This document shows, piece after piece, positions 16,093 through 23,162 of a stretch of 44,686 nucleotides of DNA. The stretch covers positions 1 to 44,686 of the forward strand of contig JAJCZZ010000048.1 in NCBI GenBank assembly GCA_029262115.1. Direction: 5' to 3'. The notes beneath the pieces were generated by a model. It searched no databases. It saw only the letters and a list, made by a program, of their open reading frames with translations, and was not told where the DNA came from. Each line of letters begins with the position of its first letter. Within the stretch, counting starts at the first letter, position 1. The position numbers and the translations under genes were made by a program. This DNA is from Gemmatimonadota bacterium. GTDB lineage: Bacteria > Gemmatimonadota > Gemmatimonadetes > Longimicrobiales > Gaopeijiaceae.

Positions 16093-17698
16093 TTCCACCT
16101 CCCACCCTCGGTGAGGGCCCCGCGTACCGAGGGTCGGCGTCGGGGGGCCAATGGGACCGAAAGTCGTATCGGCCGGGTGCCAGAATGTCGTGGGGGTCCA
16201 GTGCGGTCTTGAGAGCCGCCATGAACGCCCCGTACCCCTCCCGCGGCGGCGGCAACGCGTCCATGGACTGGATACCCAACCGGTACGGGAGATACCCGCG
16301 AGGCACCAGCCAATCGAGGATCGAATCGTGGCACGCGCGGGCCCGTTCATCCTCCCCCGGCACGTCGCGGTCGTACATGAGCGACGGATAGAGATAGAGG
16401 CATCGAGCCGACGGACTGATCAACCCCAGATTGGGTTCGAAGCCCGCGTTCTTGATCAGGCGTTCGACGACATTGATTACCTCCCGCGTCTCTTCCCCGT
16501 CGAACGGGAGAGCCGCGCATACCCACAGAACGCCGCAGCCGTCGCGATCGGGGTTGGGGTCGGAGGGCATCGGCGTCCGCTTGCGCCAATACGTACTGCA
16601 CATGTTCCGGTCCGAGGGCACGCCAGGAGGCGCACATTCACCCTCCCCATTGGACCCGAAGACGAGCCGGAGACCGACACCTTCCAGGCGCTCCCGTACC
16701 ACCGCGAGCATCGCGCGCCCGATCGCGTCGTCCGACGCGGAGACGGACCCGGCGGCCAGCCAGGGCTCGGCACCCTTCAACCGCCCCAGGTCGAGCGGGG
16801 TCTCACCCCCTGTCATCGACCAGGGGAATCGCCCGCGTCCGGCGAGAAATTTGTAGCTGTTCCATATGCCCAGCGCGTGAGGACGCAGCACTCCGTCCCG
16901 CACGAGTTCCCTGGCCGTGTCGAGGAAGCGAACAAGCGTGGCTCCGTCCGGGATCGAGCAGGAGAATCCCTCGTGAAACACGGGGGTTGGCTCCAGCCAG
17001 AGAGTGAGGCGTGTCACGATGCCCAGATTCGACTGCGTGAACAGTCCGCTCGTCGCGGGGCCGACACCCCACCGGTGCAGGTCAGCCGCCCGCGCCCCCT
17101 CGTATCGGCTGAAGCCGGTGTGCACGACCTCGCCGGTGGCGAGCACGACCTCCAGAGCGCACACGTGGTCCAGCCGTTCGCCGAAGGGTCCTACCGGATC
17201 GCCCCGCTCGACGGTGTTGCCCACGATGCTCCCGCCGGACGGCCCCCCGGTCACCGGTAGCGCGAGGGATGAGCCCTGCTCGCGAAGAAACATGTAGGCC
17301 TGCCGGAAGGTCACCCCGGGCTCGACGGTGAGCGTACCCATCCGCTCGTCGTACCCGAGAATCCGGTCGAGACGGGAGAGATCGAGCAGTGCGCTCCCGT
17401 CGCGTGGAGGCACGCGGGACCCGAGCCCCCAATTCCGACCGCCACTGACCGGGTAGAGCGGCAGGCCGTGCCGATTCGCGATCCTCAGACATTCTCGCAC
17501 TTCGTCCCGGTCGGCGGGCCGGAGGATCGCGAGCACGCGCTGCGACGTGGCGAAGGTCGCCGTCTCGACCTGGCCGAGCCGCTGCTCGGAGGTCAGAGCA
17601 TGGGGCTCACCAAGCACCGCCCGGAAGCTCGAGAGGGCGGCGTTCGGGAGGCCCGAATCGGGAGGCGGTCGAGAAACGTGTGAAGTCGGCTGAAGCAT
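16085..17698 (-). CDS. FAD-binding oxidase, vanillyl-alcohol-oxidase/PCMH type
   Basis: A 537-residue flavoprotein of the VAO/p-cresol methylhydroxylase superfamily. The FAD-binding PCMH domain is seen at residues about 55-240 (LPLYPVSGGRNWGLGSR, LTVEPGVTFRQAYMFL, PVTGGPSGGSIVGNTVERG) and the C-terminal cap ends with the family's ALDPHDILAPGRY. No secretion signal. In the operon it sits directly after the precursor gene, separated by a GC-rich hairpin, which suggests a tailoring role (oxidation of the peptide or of a small partner). Substrate unknown; the covalent flavin site was not identified with certainty. Confidence 0.85.
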   Translation of the reverse strand: MLQPTSHVSRPPPDSGLPNAALSSFRAVLGEPHALTSEQRLGQVETATFATSQRVLAILRPADRDEVRECLRIANRHGLPLYPVSGGRNWGLGSRVPPRDGSALLDLSRLDRILGYDERMGTLTVEPGVTFRQAYMFLREQGSSLALPVTGGPSGGSIVGNTVERGDPVGPFGERLDHVCALEVVLATGEVVHTGFSRYEGARAADLHRWGVGPATSGLFTQSNLGIVTRLTLWLEPTPVFHEGFSCSIPDGATLVRFLDTARELVRDGVLRPHALGIWNSYKFLAGRGRFPWSMTGGETPLDLGRLKGAEPWLAAGSVSASDDAIGRAMLAVVRERLEGVGLRLVFGSNGEGECAPPGVPSDRNMCSTYWRKRTPMPSDPNPDRDGCGVLWVCAALPFDGEETREVINVVERLIKNAGFEPNLGLISPSARCLYLYPSLMYDRDVPGEDERARACHDSILDWLVPRGYLPYRLGIQSMDALPPPREGYGAFMAALKTALDPHDILAPGRYDFRSHWPPDADPRYAGPSPRVGGGNA

Positions 17699-17721
17699 GA
17701 ACCGTCGAGGGCCAGCGGGGG

Positions 17722-17751
17722 GGCGGGGGCGCCAGAAATGGCACCCCCGCC
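17722..17751 (-). terminator. Strong stem-loop between precursor and oxidase genes
   Basis: On the transcribed (minus) strand GGCGGGGGTGCC, loop ATTTCT, GGCGCCCCCGCC forms a 12-bp stem with a single G-U pair. There is no U tract after it, so it is probably an attenuator or RNA-stability element that lets the precursor mRNA accumulate above the downstream genes, rather than a full intrinsic terminator. Confidence 0.6.
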
Positions 17752-17782
17752 TTCACGGGCAATCAACCCGCGCGATAGGACG

Positions 17783-18487
17783 CTACCAACCCAGGCCGCT
17801 AAGGCCGCCTGACTGGTCCCCGCTGGAACCCCCACCGTCGCCGAACGTCTCCTGCCCCATCGCGACCGCCGCCAGGGCCCCTGCGCCGACCGAGATGAGA
17901 TAAATCGTGGCCACTATGCCCGTAAAGATCAGCGGGGAAACTCCACCCGAGACGGCTTCGAGTTGCGCGTCCGAAAGCTCGTCGGTGTACCCGTTGGGGT
18001 CCGGCGGCAGGATCATGTGCCCGACCGTGGCCGAGTCCTCGAGCGTCTCCACCCGCACCGTGTCGGGGATCTCAACGCCGAGTTCCCGCTCGAGTACCGA
18101 CTTCGGAGAGGAGATGAGTTCCTCCTTGAATGCTCGGTCCGTCCAGGCCCGGGCTACCACCTCCGCCTGTCTTCTCGCGGTGTCGGCCGCCGGCCCGTCC
18201 GTCGTCGTGGCCCCGGTGAGACGCGCAACGATGTCCTGGATCGAACCGCCAGCCTGTTGCTCGGTGGGTTCAGGAATCACCATCGGGAGATAGGAATCCG
18301 TGACTTCCAGCACCCGGACGTCGAAATCCTCGGACAGCTCGACGCCCGTCTCCGCCGCAATCGCGTCCTTCGGGTGCGCGAGCAGTTGCTCCTTGAACTG
18401 CTCGTCCTTCCAGGCGCGAGCGATGACGCGGGCTTGCACCTCCTGTGCGCTCGTGTCGAACTTTTCATGAAACGTCTGGGAATTCAT
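17783..18487 (-). CDS. NHLP-family precursor peptide with two tandem leaders, no cysteine
   Basis: A 234-residue ribosomal peptide precursor. Residues about 15-74 and 105-164 are two copies of the nitrile-hydratase-alpha-like leader: compare VIARAWKDEQFKEQLLAHPK with VVARAWTDRAFKEELISSPK, and TGVELSEDFDVRVLEVTDS with LGVEIPDTVRVETLEDS. The second ends in DELSDAQLEAVSGG, a canonical C39 cleavage site after G182. The first ends near AGG at 79-81, as if two precursors had fused. The proposed core is residues 183-234: a hydrophobic, membrane-spanning-length segment (PLIFTGIVATIYLISVGAGA onward) and a Gly/Ser-rich tail ending LGW. No Cys, Lys or His occurs in the core, and no Cys in the whole protein. 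ATG at 18487 with AGGAG upstream. Confidence 0.92.
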   Translation of the reverse strand: MNSQTFHEKFDTSAQEVQARVIARAWKDEQFKEQLLAHPKDAIAAETGVELSEDFDVRVLEVTDSYLPMVIPEPTEQQAGGSIQDIVARLTGATTTDGPAADTARRQAEVVARAWTDRAFKEELISSPKSVLERELGVEIPDTVRVETLEDSATVGHMILPPDPNGYTDELSDAQLEAVSGGVSPLIFTGIVATIYLISVGAGALAAVAMGQETFGDGGGSSGDQSGGLSGLGW

Positions 18488-18585
18488 GTCTACTCCTGGT
18501 CGAGAGAGCTGCGATGTACGGCGCCAGACGGATACCGGCGTCGACGCGGCCGCAGAACGGCACAGCCACGGTTTTTGCCGAGCGT

Positions 18586-21500
18586 TCACTCCGAAGAGAG
18601 GACGCACGGGACATCGGACGGGGCCACGAGGCGAAGCAGCGCATACCCGATTCCGGCGTCCCCCACGAAAAGGCCCGGACTTTCGATGGGACCGTGCGCC
18701 TGGGGGAAGTACCGGAAGGTGCCCTGGGCATCCGCGCGCTGGATCACGCGGGCGGCCCGTGCACCCGCGGCCTCGATCAACTCCGATCGGCCGAGCCGTA
18801 GACCCGCCGTAACGAGCGTGGCCACTCGCCCCATGGTTCCGCAGCACAGGCCGTCCGCCCCCTCGGTCCCTCCCCGAAGAACACGGTCGAGCAGGAGGTC
18901 CAGATCGCCTCTGGATCCCGGGTCCGACGACCGCCCGAGGCGTGCCAACAAGGATCCCGCCGCCCCAGAACACCACCGTGCGTCGTTCCGCTCGGCCGCT
19001 TCTCCACCGCTCGCATTGCGCGCCCCAGAGGCATGAATCCGCGTCGCGATCGCGTCGAAGGCACCCGTGCCCGCCAACGATCCGAGCCGTCCGAGGGCGC
19101 ACGCGATTCCGTCGGGTCCCCGGAGGAATCCGCCTTGCCCGGAATCCCCATCTGGCCAGGACCAACCGTCTCCCGCCGGTCGGTAGTCCCGGACGAGGTC
19201 GTGTCCGAACCGGACCGCCGTCTCGAGCGGCTCCGGTGAACCGGTGGCTCGATGAAGTCCCATCAGACCGAACAGATGCGACGCGGCTTTTCCCCGCACG
19301 CCCGGCCCAGGCACTCGTTCGCTTGGCTGTGCGGACAGCTCCTCGGCGAGTTCGAGAGCGGCCGCGAAGCAGCTCTGTCGGCCGGTCAGCGTGCCGAGAC
19401 GTGTCAGGACGTAGATCATCGACCCCATATCCGCTCCGACACCGGCGTTCGGCCCACTCCCCGTCTTGGGCATCGCCCGGACGTATCCCTCACGAACGGC
19501 CCCCACCCAACTGTCGATCGCGGGCCCGATGAACGCTGCCGCCTCGTTGTTTGGCCGGACACGTTCGAGGGCAGCGAGATACAGAAGTACGCCCCCGGCG
19601 CCACCGTAGAGATCGTCGCCAAGGGGCCGATAGCTGGAGCGGTGTGTGAGCGGATCGTGGTGTAGCCCGACCCACGCCGCGCTGCCATCGCTCCCTACCA
19701 CCGCACGCCGGCGCAGATCGGCACCGATCCCCTCCGCAACCTCGATACAGCGGGCTGGGTCATGAACCGCCAACCGAAGGCCGAAAGTCCGGCCAGCCGT
19801 CTGGTTGGAGGCGGCGTGGCTGTGCACGGTCGAGCGAATCGCCAGCGCCTGCACGCCACGCGCGCGGGGCCCGAGGTCGGCCCAACGATGCCGCAGCGAC
19901 TCCCACGGACTCTCCAACAACGCATCGACGATCGATCCGTCGCGCTTCGAACGAATGTGGGTCTCGCCGGGGCGGACGGTCAGGAACGGTACGTCCGCCT
20001 CCTCCATGTCACGGAGTTCCGCTTGGATCAAGGGCCAGAGAGGAGGACGCTCGGACTCTCGTGTGAAGGCACGGGTCAGCGCGTCGAGTTCGATCCCTCG
20101 ATCCGCACCGTCCTGGAGGTAGCGCGGCTCCAGCGTGCGATCCTGTAGAGTTGAGTAGACCCAGGTCGATCGAAAAACCAGACGGAAGGCAGCACCGTCG
20201 GGTCCCAGATGGGCTTTCCACCAAGTCAGGAGGTACTCCCCACCCGACGCCAGGAGCGCCGTCGCCTCTTCGAACCCGGACACCAGATCCTCAACGTGTG
20301 AGGTGAGATCCTCGGCAGCCTCCGGGCGGAAGGGGGAGTTCGCACCCGTCGCCAGAGGCGCCTTCCGCCGTACGGCTCGCATGGCGTCGGTGTTCACGCC
20401 CTCCAGGATCCATCGCTCGGTTTCCTGGACTCCGACCGCCCCCAGCCCACTCAAGTCCAGCACCTGACCACCCTGTATGGGGGTCGGGGTGGGAATGAAG
20501 TGAGTGCTGAGCACCGACTCCCGGCACTGCTCGAGCGCCTTACCGAGCGCCTCGCGTCCCTGAAAAGGGTCCTTCCCCGGGCCCGTATCCGCCTGGAATC
20601 TCAACCGGGGCTCCAGGAGTGTTTCCAGGTCCACGAAAAGCGGCTGATCACCGCATGCCAGGACGTTCTCGAAATGAAAATCCGTTCCCCGTAGCGCGTA
20701 TACCACGCCGAGCAGCGTACCAGCACGTCGATAGTAACGGGCCAGTGCGGCGTCGTCCTCGCTCGGCCGAGGCTCGGCGAACTCCACCCAACCCCAATCC
20801 TTGCGCCGCAACACGCGAAGGGTTCGGAGCGGGTACGTCACTCCCGCCCGGTTGCACCACTCCAACAGCGCGTTGAACGCCACGTCTGGGCCCAGGTCCT
20901 TCGGCTTGTACATGAGCTTCAGGCCGGAGTCGAAGCGTACCCCAACCACCCGCCGGCCCCCGTTGTGCGGGTCCGAAAGGCCTACCCTGAAATCGTCCGC
21001 ACGCGAGACGTCAGAATCGCTAAATGTGGATCGCAAAGCAGGAAGGTCGGCCTCGATACGCTCGGCGAGCTCCGATGTCGCCTCCACCCACTGATGGACG
21101 ATCGTAACGAGGAGCCGGGCAAGGACCGGATACTCGTGGAATAGGACGCGGTAGCCGTTGGAGAGCAGTTCACGGACGAAAGCCGAATAGGCGTCATCGT
21201 CTGTGGAGCCGGTGATATGGGAGAGGGCGACGCCAAACGGATTCGGTGACTTCGCCCGCAGACGCCGTATCGCCATCTCGAGTTGCAGCGTCTTGAAGGC
21301 CGTCTGCGCCAACTGCAGGAGGAGGTGCCTGTGAAGCGTCGTACGCCCTCGCACTGATATGACCCTCTCCAACGCCGGGTGGCGGGTAGTCAGAGCTCGG
21401 CTCGCGACGCACACGAATGGCGCGAGGATCTCCTCGAATGCGGCCGGCGCTCCAGGCACCAGCCAATCCGCCCCCGGCCACCCCCCGGCGTGAGCCCGCG

Positions 21501-21897
21501 CCTCCACCGCCACCTCCCCGAGCGTGCAGACCCAGGCGGGGAGGTCCTCCCCTTCTACGAGTTGCATTGGGCCCAGAAGCGCCTCGGCGTCGTCGATCGT
21601 CAGACCGTCCCACCGCAGACGTCGACGGAACCGGTCGTCGTCACCACCCGTCGCGACCCGCCAGCGATCAAGGCGGCGCTTGACTTGACGCGGGTCTGGC
21701 TGAGCGCTTGGATCGGGACGCCATGCGCGGGTCATGCGCGACTGCAGCGAAGACGCGCGATGGGCGATCTGCGCAAGTTCGTCCCACGTGAAAACGGGGT
21801 CGGCGGCTCCATCCGGCTCGGTCGTCACGTCCCCGGCCATCGGCATAGCGTCCAACTCACGCATACCGGTAGACGACTTTACCGAAGCGATCAGCAT
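18586..21897 (-). CDS. lanM: Class II lanthipeptide synthetase LanM, CCG-type cyclase
   Basis: A 1103-residue bifunctional enzyme. The N-terminal dehydratase (DUF4135) has its kinase-like motifs: SDPHNGGRRVVGVRFDSGL, LKLMYKPKDLG and GTDFHFENVL followed by LFVDLETLLEP. It should phosphorylate and eliminate Ser/Thr. The C-terminal LanC-like cyclase begins near LYGGAGGVLLYLAAL. Its zinc ligands read as C976 (WCSGAAG), C1018 and C1019 (LCCGTMG), three cysteines as in ProcM rather than Cys-Cys-His. The usual His-Gly of the HGxxG motif is RG here (FLRGPDGIACAL). The longest ATG (21897) overlaps the upstream gene by 41 bases; ATGs at 21864 and 21846 are plausible. The precursor gene follows 98 bases downstream. 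Confidence 0.93.
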   Translation of the reverse strand: MLIASVKSSTGMRELDAMPMAGDVTTEPDGAADPVFTWDELAQIAHRASSLQSRMTRAWRPDPSAQPDPRQVKRRLDRWRVATGGDDDRFRRRLRWDGLTIDDAEALLGPMQLVEGEDLPAWVCTLGEVAVEARAHAGGWPGADWLVPGAPAAFEEILAPFVCVASRALTTRHPALERVISVRGRTTLHRHLLLQLAQTAFKTLQLEMAIRRLRAKSPNPFGVALSHITGSTDDDAYSAFVRELLSNGYRVLFHEYPVLARLLVTIVHQWVEATSELAERIEADLPALRSTFSDSDVSRADDFRVGLSDPHNGGRRVVGVRFDSGLKLMYKPKDLGPDVAFNALLEWCNRAGVTYPLRTLRVLRRKDWGWVEFAEPRPSEDDAALARYYRRAGTLLGVVYALRGTDFHFENVLACGDQPLFVDLETLLEPRLRFQADTGPGKDPFQGREALGKALEQCRESVLSTHFIPTPTPIQGGQVLDLSGLGAVGVQETERWILEGVNTDAMRAVRRKAPLATGANSPFRPEAAEDLTSHVEDLVSGFEEATALLASGGEYLLTWWKAHLGPDGAAFRLVFRSTWVYSTLQDRTLEPRYLQDGADRGIELDALTRAFTRESERPPLWPLIQAELRDMEEADVPFLTVRPGETHIRSKRDGSIVDALLESPWESLRHRWADLGPRARGVQALAIRSTVHSHAASNQTAGRTFGLRLAVHDPARCIEVAEGIGADLRRRAVVGSDGSAAWVGLHHDPLTHRSSYRPLGDDLYGGAGGVLLYLAALERVRPNNEAAAFIGPAIDSWVGAVREGYVRAMPKTGSGPNAGVGADMGSMIYVLTRLGTLTGRQSCFAAALELAEELSAQPSERVPGPGVRGKAASHLFGLMGLHRATGSPEPLETAVRFGHDLVRDYRPAGDGWSWPDGDSGQGGFLRGPDGIACALGRLGSLAGTGAFDAIATRIHASGARNASGGEAAERNDARWCSGAAGSLLARLGRSSDPGSRGDLDLLLDRVLRGGTEGADGLCCGTMGRVATLVTAGLRLGRSELIEAAGARAARVIQRADAQGTFRYFPQAHGPIESPGLFVGDAGIGYALLRLVAPSDVPCVLSSE

Positions 21898-22975
21898 CGC
21901 AGAAAGTGCGCTCGAGGAACTCGACCGGACCGCCGGTATGCACCGAGTCGATCACGACGTCCAGGTGGCCGGCTCCATGGTCGTCGATCGCGGTCCGGAG
22001 ATCTTCGGTCGAGCCCAGACAATTCCCGATGATGTGCAAGTTGTGCAGCAGAGCCGTCACCAGGAGGGAACGTGTGTCGGTGCCGACCGGGAGCGGGGTC
22101 CGCCCCAACAGGGCCGAGTGCTGATCCTGAAGACCGCACGTCACATAGCGCCCGCCCTGTGCCATCAGCCCCACCACCGAGCTGAGGTGCAGGTCGAAGA
22201 ACGGATCCACCACCACGTCGAAGCCGCCGATGTCTCGAGCCACGTCCGCCGTGGCCGGTGTCCGCCCGTTTGTCGTGGCCCCCGGCGGCGCCACCACGCC
22301 CATCACGTTCAGCGGAGCGAGCGCATCGATGGCTGTCTCAGCGGTGCTGGCAGCCCAGACCCGGACGTCGTGACGGCGTAGCACATTCAACACGAACAGC
22401 GACGTGTTGGACCGCCCGGCGGTCACGAGCACTCTTTCGCCTGGGCGGATCCGTAGCTTGCGCAGCATACTGTAAGCGGTCTGCGCCCCGATCTGAAACG
22501 CCGCACCTACTTCGTAGCTCATCGTCTCAGGAATCTTGGCGAGCTTGGCCCTGTGTAGGACGTGACGCTCTCGCGAGCCGTGATTCGTCGGCACACCCGG
22601 TGAGACCCCGGCGGCACCCGAGTCCGGGTAGGCCCCGTTCGCGATCACGCGGTCGCCCGCGGCCAGGTCATCCACACCCGAACCGACAGCGAGTACCTCG
22701 CCCGAGAATTCCGATCCGATTACGTAGAAGGACCGTTCGGGCCCGCGGGTCGCCATCTTCAGAATCGGATTGCGGTCCCGGTAGTTGCACGAAAACGCCC
22801 GCACCTCCACAAGGACGCGCTCTCGATTTTCGTCGGCATCCGCATCGAACGCCGGAGGGGCCGTCTCGATGAATCCAGCCGTGATGTCGACTCCTGCCAT
22901 CCGGAATGAGCCGAGGGTCGCGTTCTCCGGATGTCGCTCCCGGACGCGTGTTCCACAGATGGCGAGATTTTTCAT
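21857..22975 (-). CDS. MDR-family (zinc-type alcohol dehydrogenase-like) oxidoreductase
   Basis: A 372-residue medium-chain dehydrogenase/reductase. The catalytic fold is seen in FSCNYRDRNPILK, VIGSEFSGEVLAVGSGVDDL and AGDRVIANG. The Rossmann part has VLVTAGRSNTSLFVLNVLRR and FDVVVDPFFD. Catalytic-zinc ligands in the usual ADH pattern are not evident. It is the first gene of the peptide operon and overlaps LanM's longest start. MDR enzymes next to LanM genes (LtnJ-type, LanJ) reduce dehydroalanine/dehydrobutyrine to D-amino acids, so that role is the leading inference. The ATG at 22975 has no good ribosome binding site; the open frame to 23134 runs through the promoter dyad and was rejected. 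Confidence 0.85.
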   Translation of the reverse strand: MKNLAICGTRVRERHPENATLGSFRMAGVDITAGFIETAPPAFDADADENRERVLVEVRAFSCNYRDRNPILKMATRGPERSFYVIGSEFSGEVLAVGSGVDDLAAGDRVIANGAYPDSGAAGVSPGVPTNHGSRERHVLHRAKLAKIPETMSYEVGAAFQIGAQTAYSMLRKLRIRPGERVLVTAGRSNTSLFVLNVLRRHDVRVWAASTAETAIDALAPLNVMGVVAPPGATTNGRTPATADVARDIGGFDVVVDPFFDLHLSSVVGLMAQGGRYVTCGLQDQHSALLGRTPLPVGTDTRSLLVTALLHNLHIIGNCLGSTEDLRTAIDDHGAGHLDVVIDSVHTGGPVEFLERTFCDADRFGKVVYRYA

Positions 22976-23006
22976 AAACGCACGTCGCGGCTGAGAGCGG
23001 ATACCG

Positions 23007-23021
23007 CTACCATCTTGGTAG
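23007..23021. promoter_or_regulatory. Small inverted repeat in the operon leader
   Basis: CTACCA, three bases, TGGTAG lies between the MDR start and the large dyad at 23050-23116. It may be an operator half-site pair or a leader hairpin of the operon mRNA. No match to a known regulator is claimed. Confidence 0.3.
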
Positions 23022-23049
23022 TCGAACCTCCGGTCCCGCGCACCCGTTC

Positions 23050-23116
23050 GTTGCGACCAACATGTCCATTCGTTGAACGCAACGAATGGACACGCTCTCG
23101 CAACCGCTGGACATGT
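23050..23116. promoter_or_regulatory. Nested dyad operator between sensor kinase and peptide operon
   Basis: The core is a perfect 13-bp inverted repeat, TGTCCATTCGTTG at 23063-23075 and its complement at 23080-23092, with spacer AACG. Outside it, GTTGCGA at 23050-23056 pairs with TCGCAAC at 23098-23104, and ACATGTCC at 23060-23067 with GGACATGT at 23109-23116. It lies between the start of the MDR-LanM operon (22975) and the divergent hybrid regulator (about 23163). It is a likely binding site for that regulator's AraC-type domain or another dimeric repressor; it could also fold as RNA. Confidence 0.6.
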
Positions 23117-23162
23117 GCACTCGGGATCGATCACGTCACCCCGCTGCGGACCTCAGCGACCC

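Noticed and set aside
16151-17260. A 369-codon plus-strand frame
   Set aside because: It is antisense to the flavin oxidase gene and has no recognisable domain.
18465-18731. A short minus-strand frame between lanM and the precursor as a second precursor
   Set aside because: It starts inside lanM, overlaps the true precursor start, lacks a leader motif or GG site, and has no good ribosome binding site.
17783-19165. The precursor as part of a 460-codon protein
   Set aside because: The upstream part is an off-frame reading of lanM. The ATG at 18487 has AGGAG and begins the leader family pattern.
23050-23116. CRISPR-like or transposon-end interpretation of the dyad
   Set aside because: There are no spaced direct repeats and no transposase nearby; nested inverted symmetry in a divergent promoter fits an operator better.
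22976-23134. An N-terminal extension of the MDR protein
   Set aside because: It would translate the dyad operator and gives a Cys/Trp-rich non-homologous stretch.
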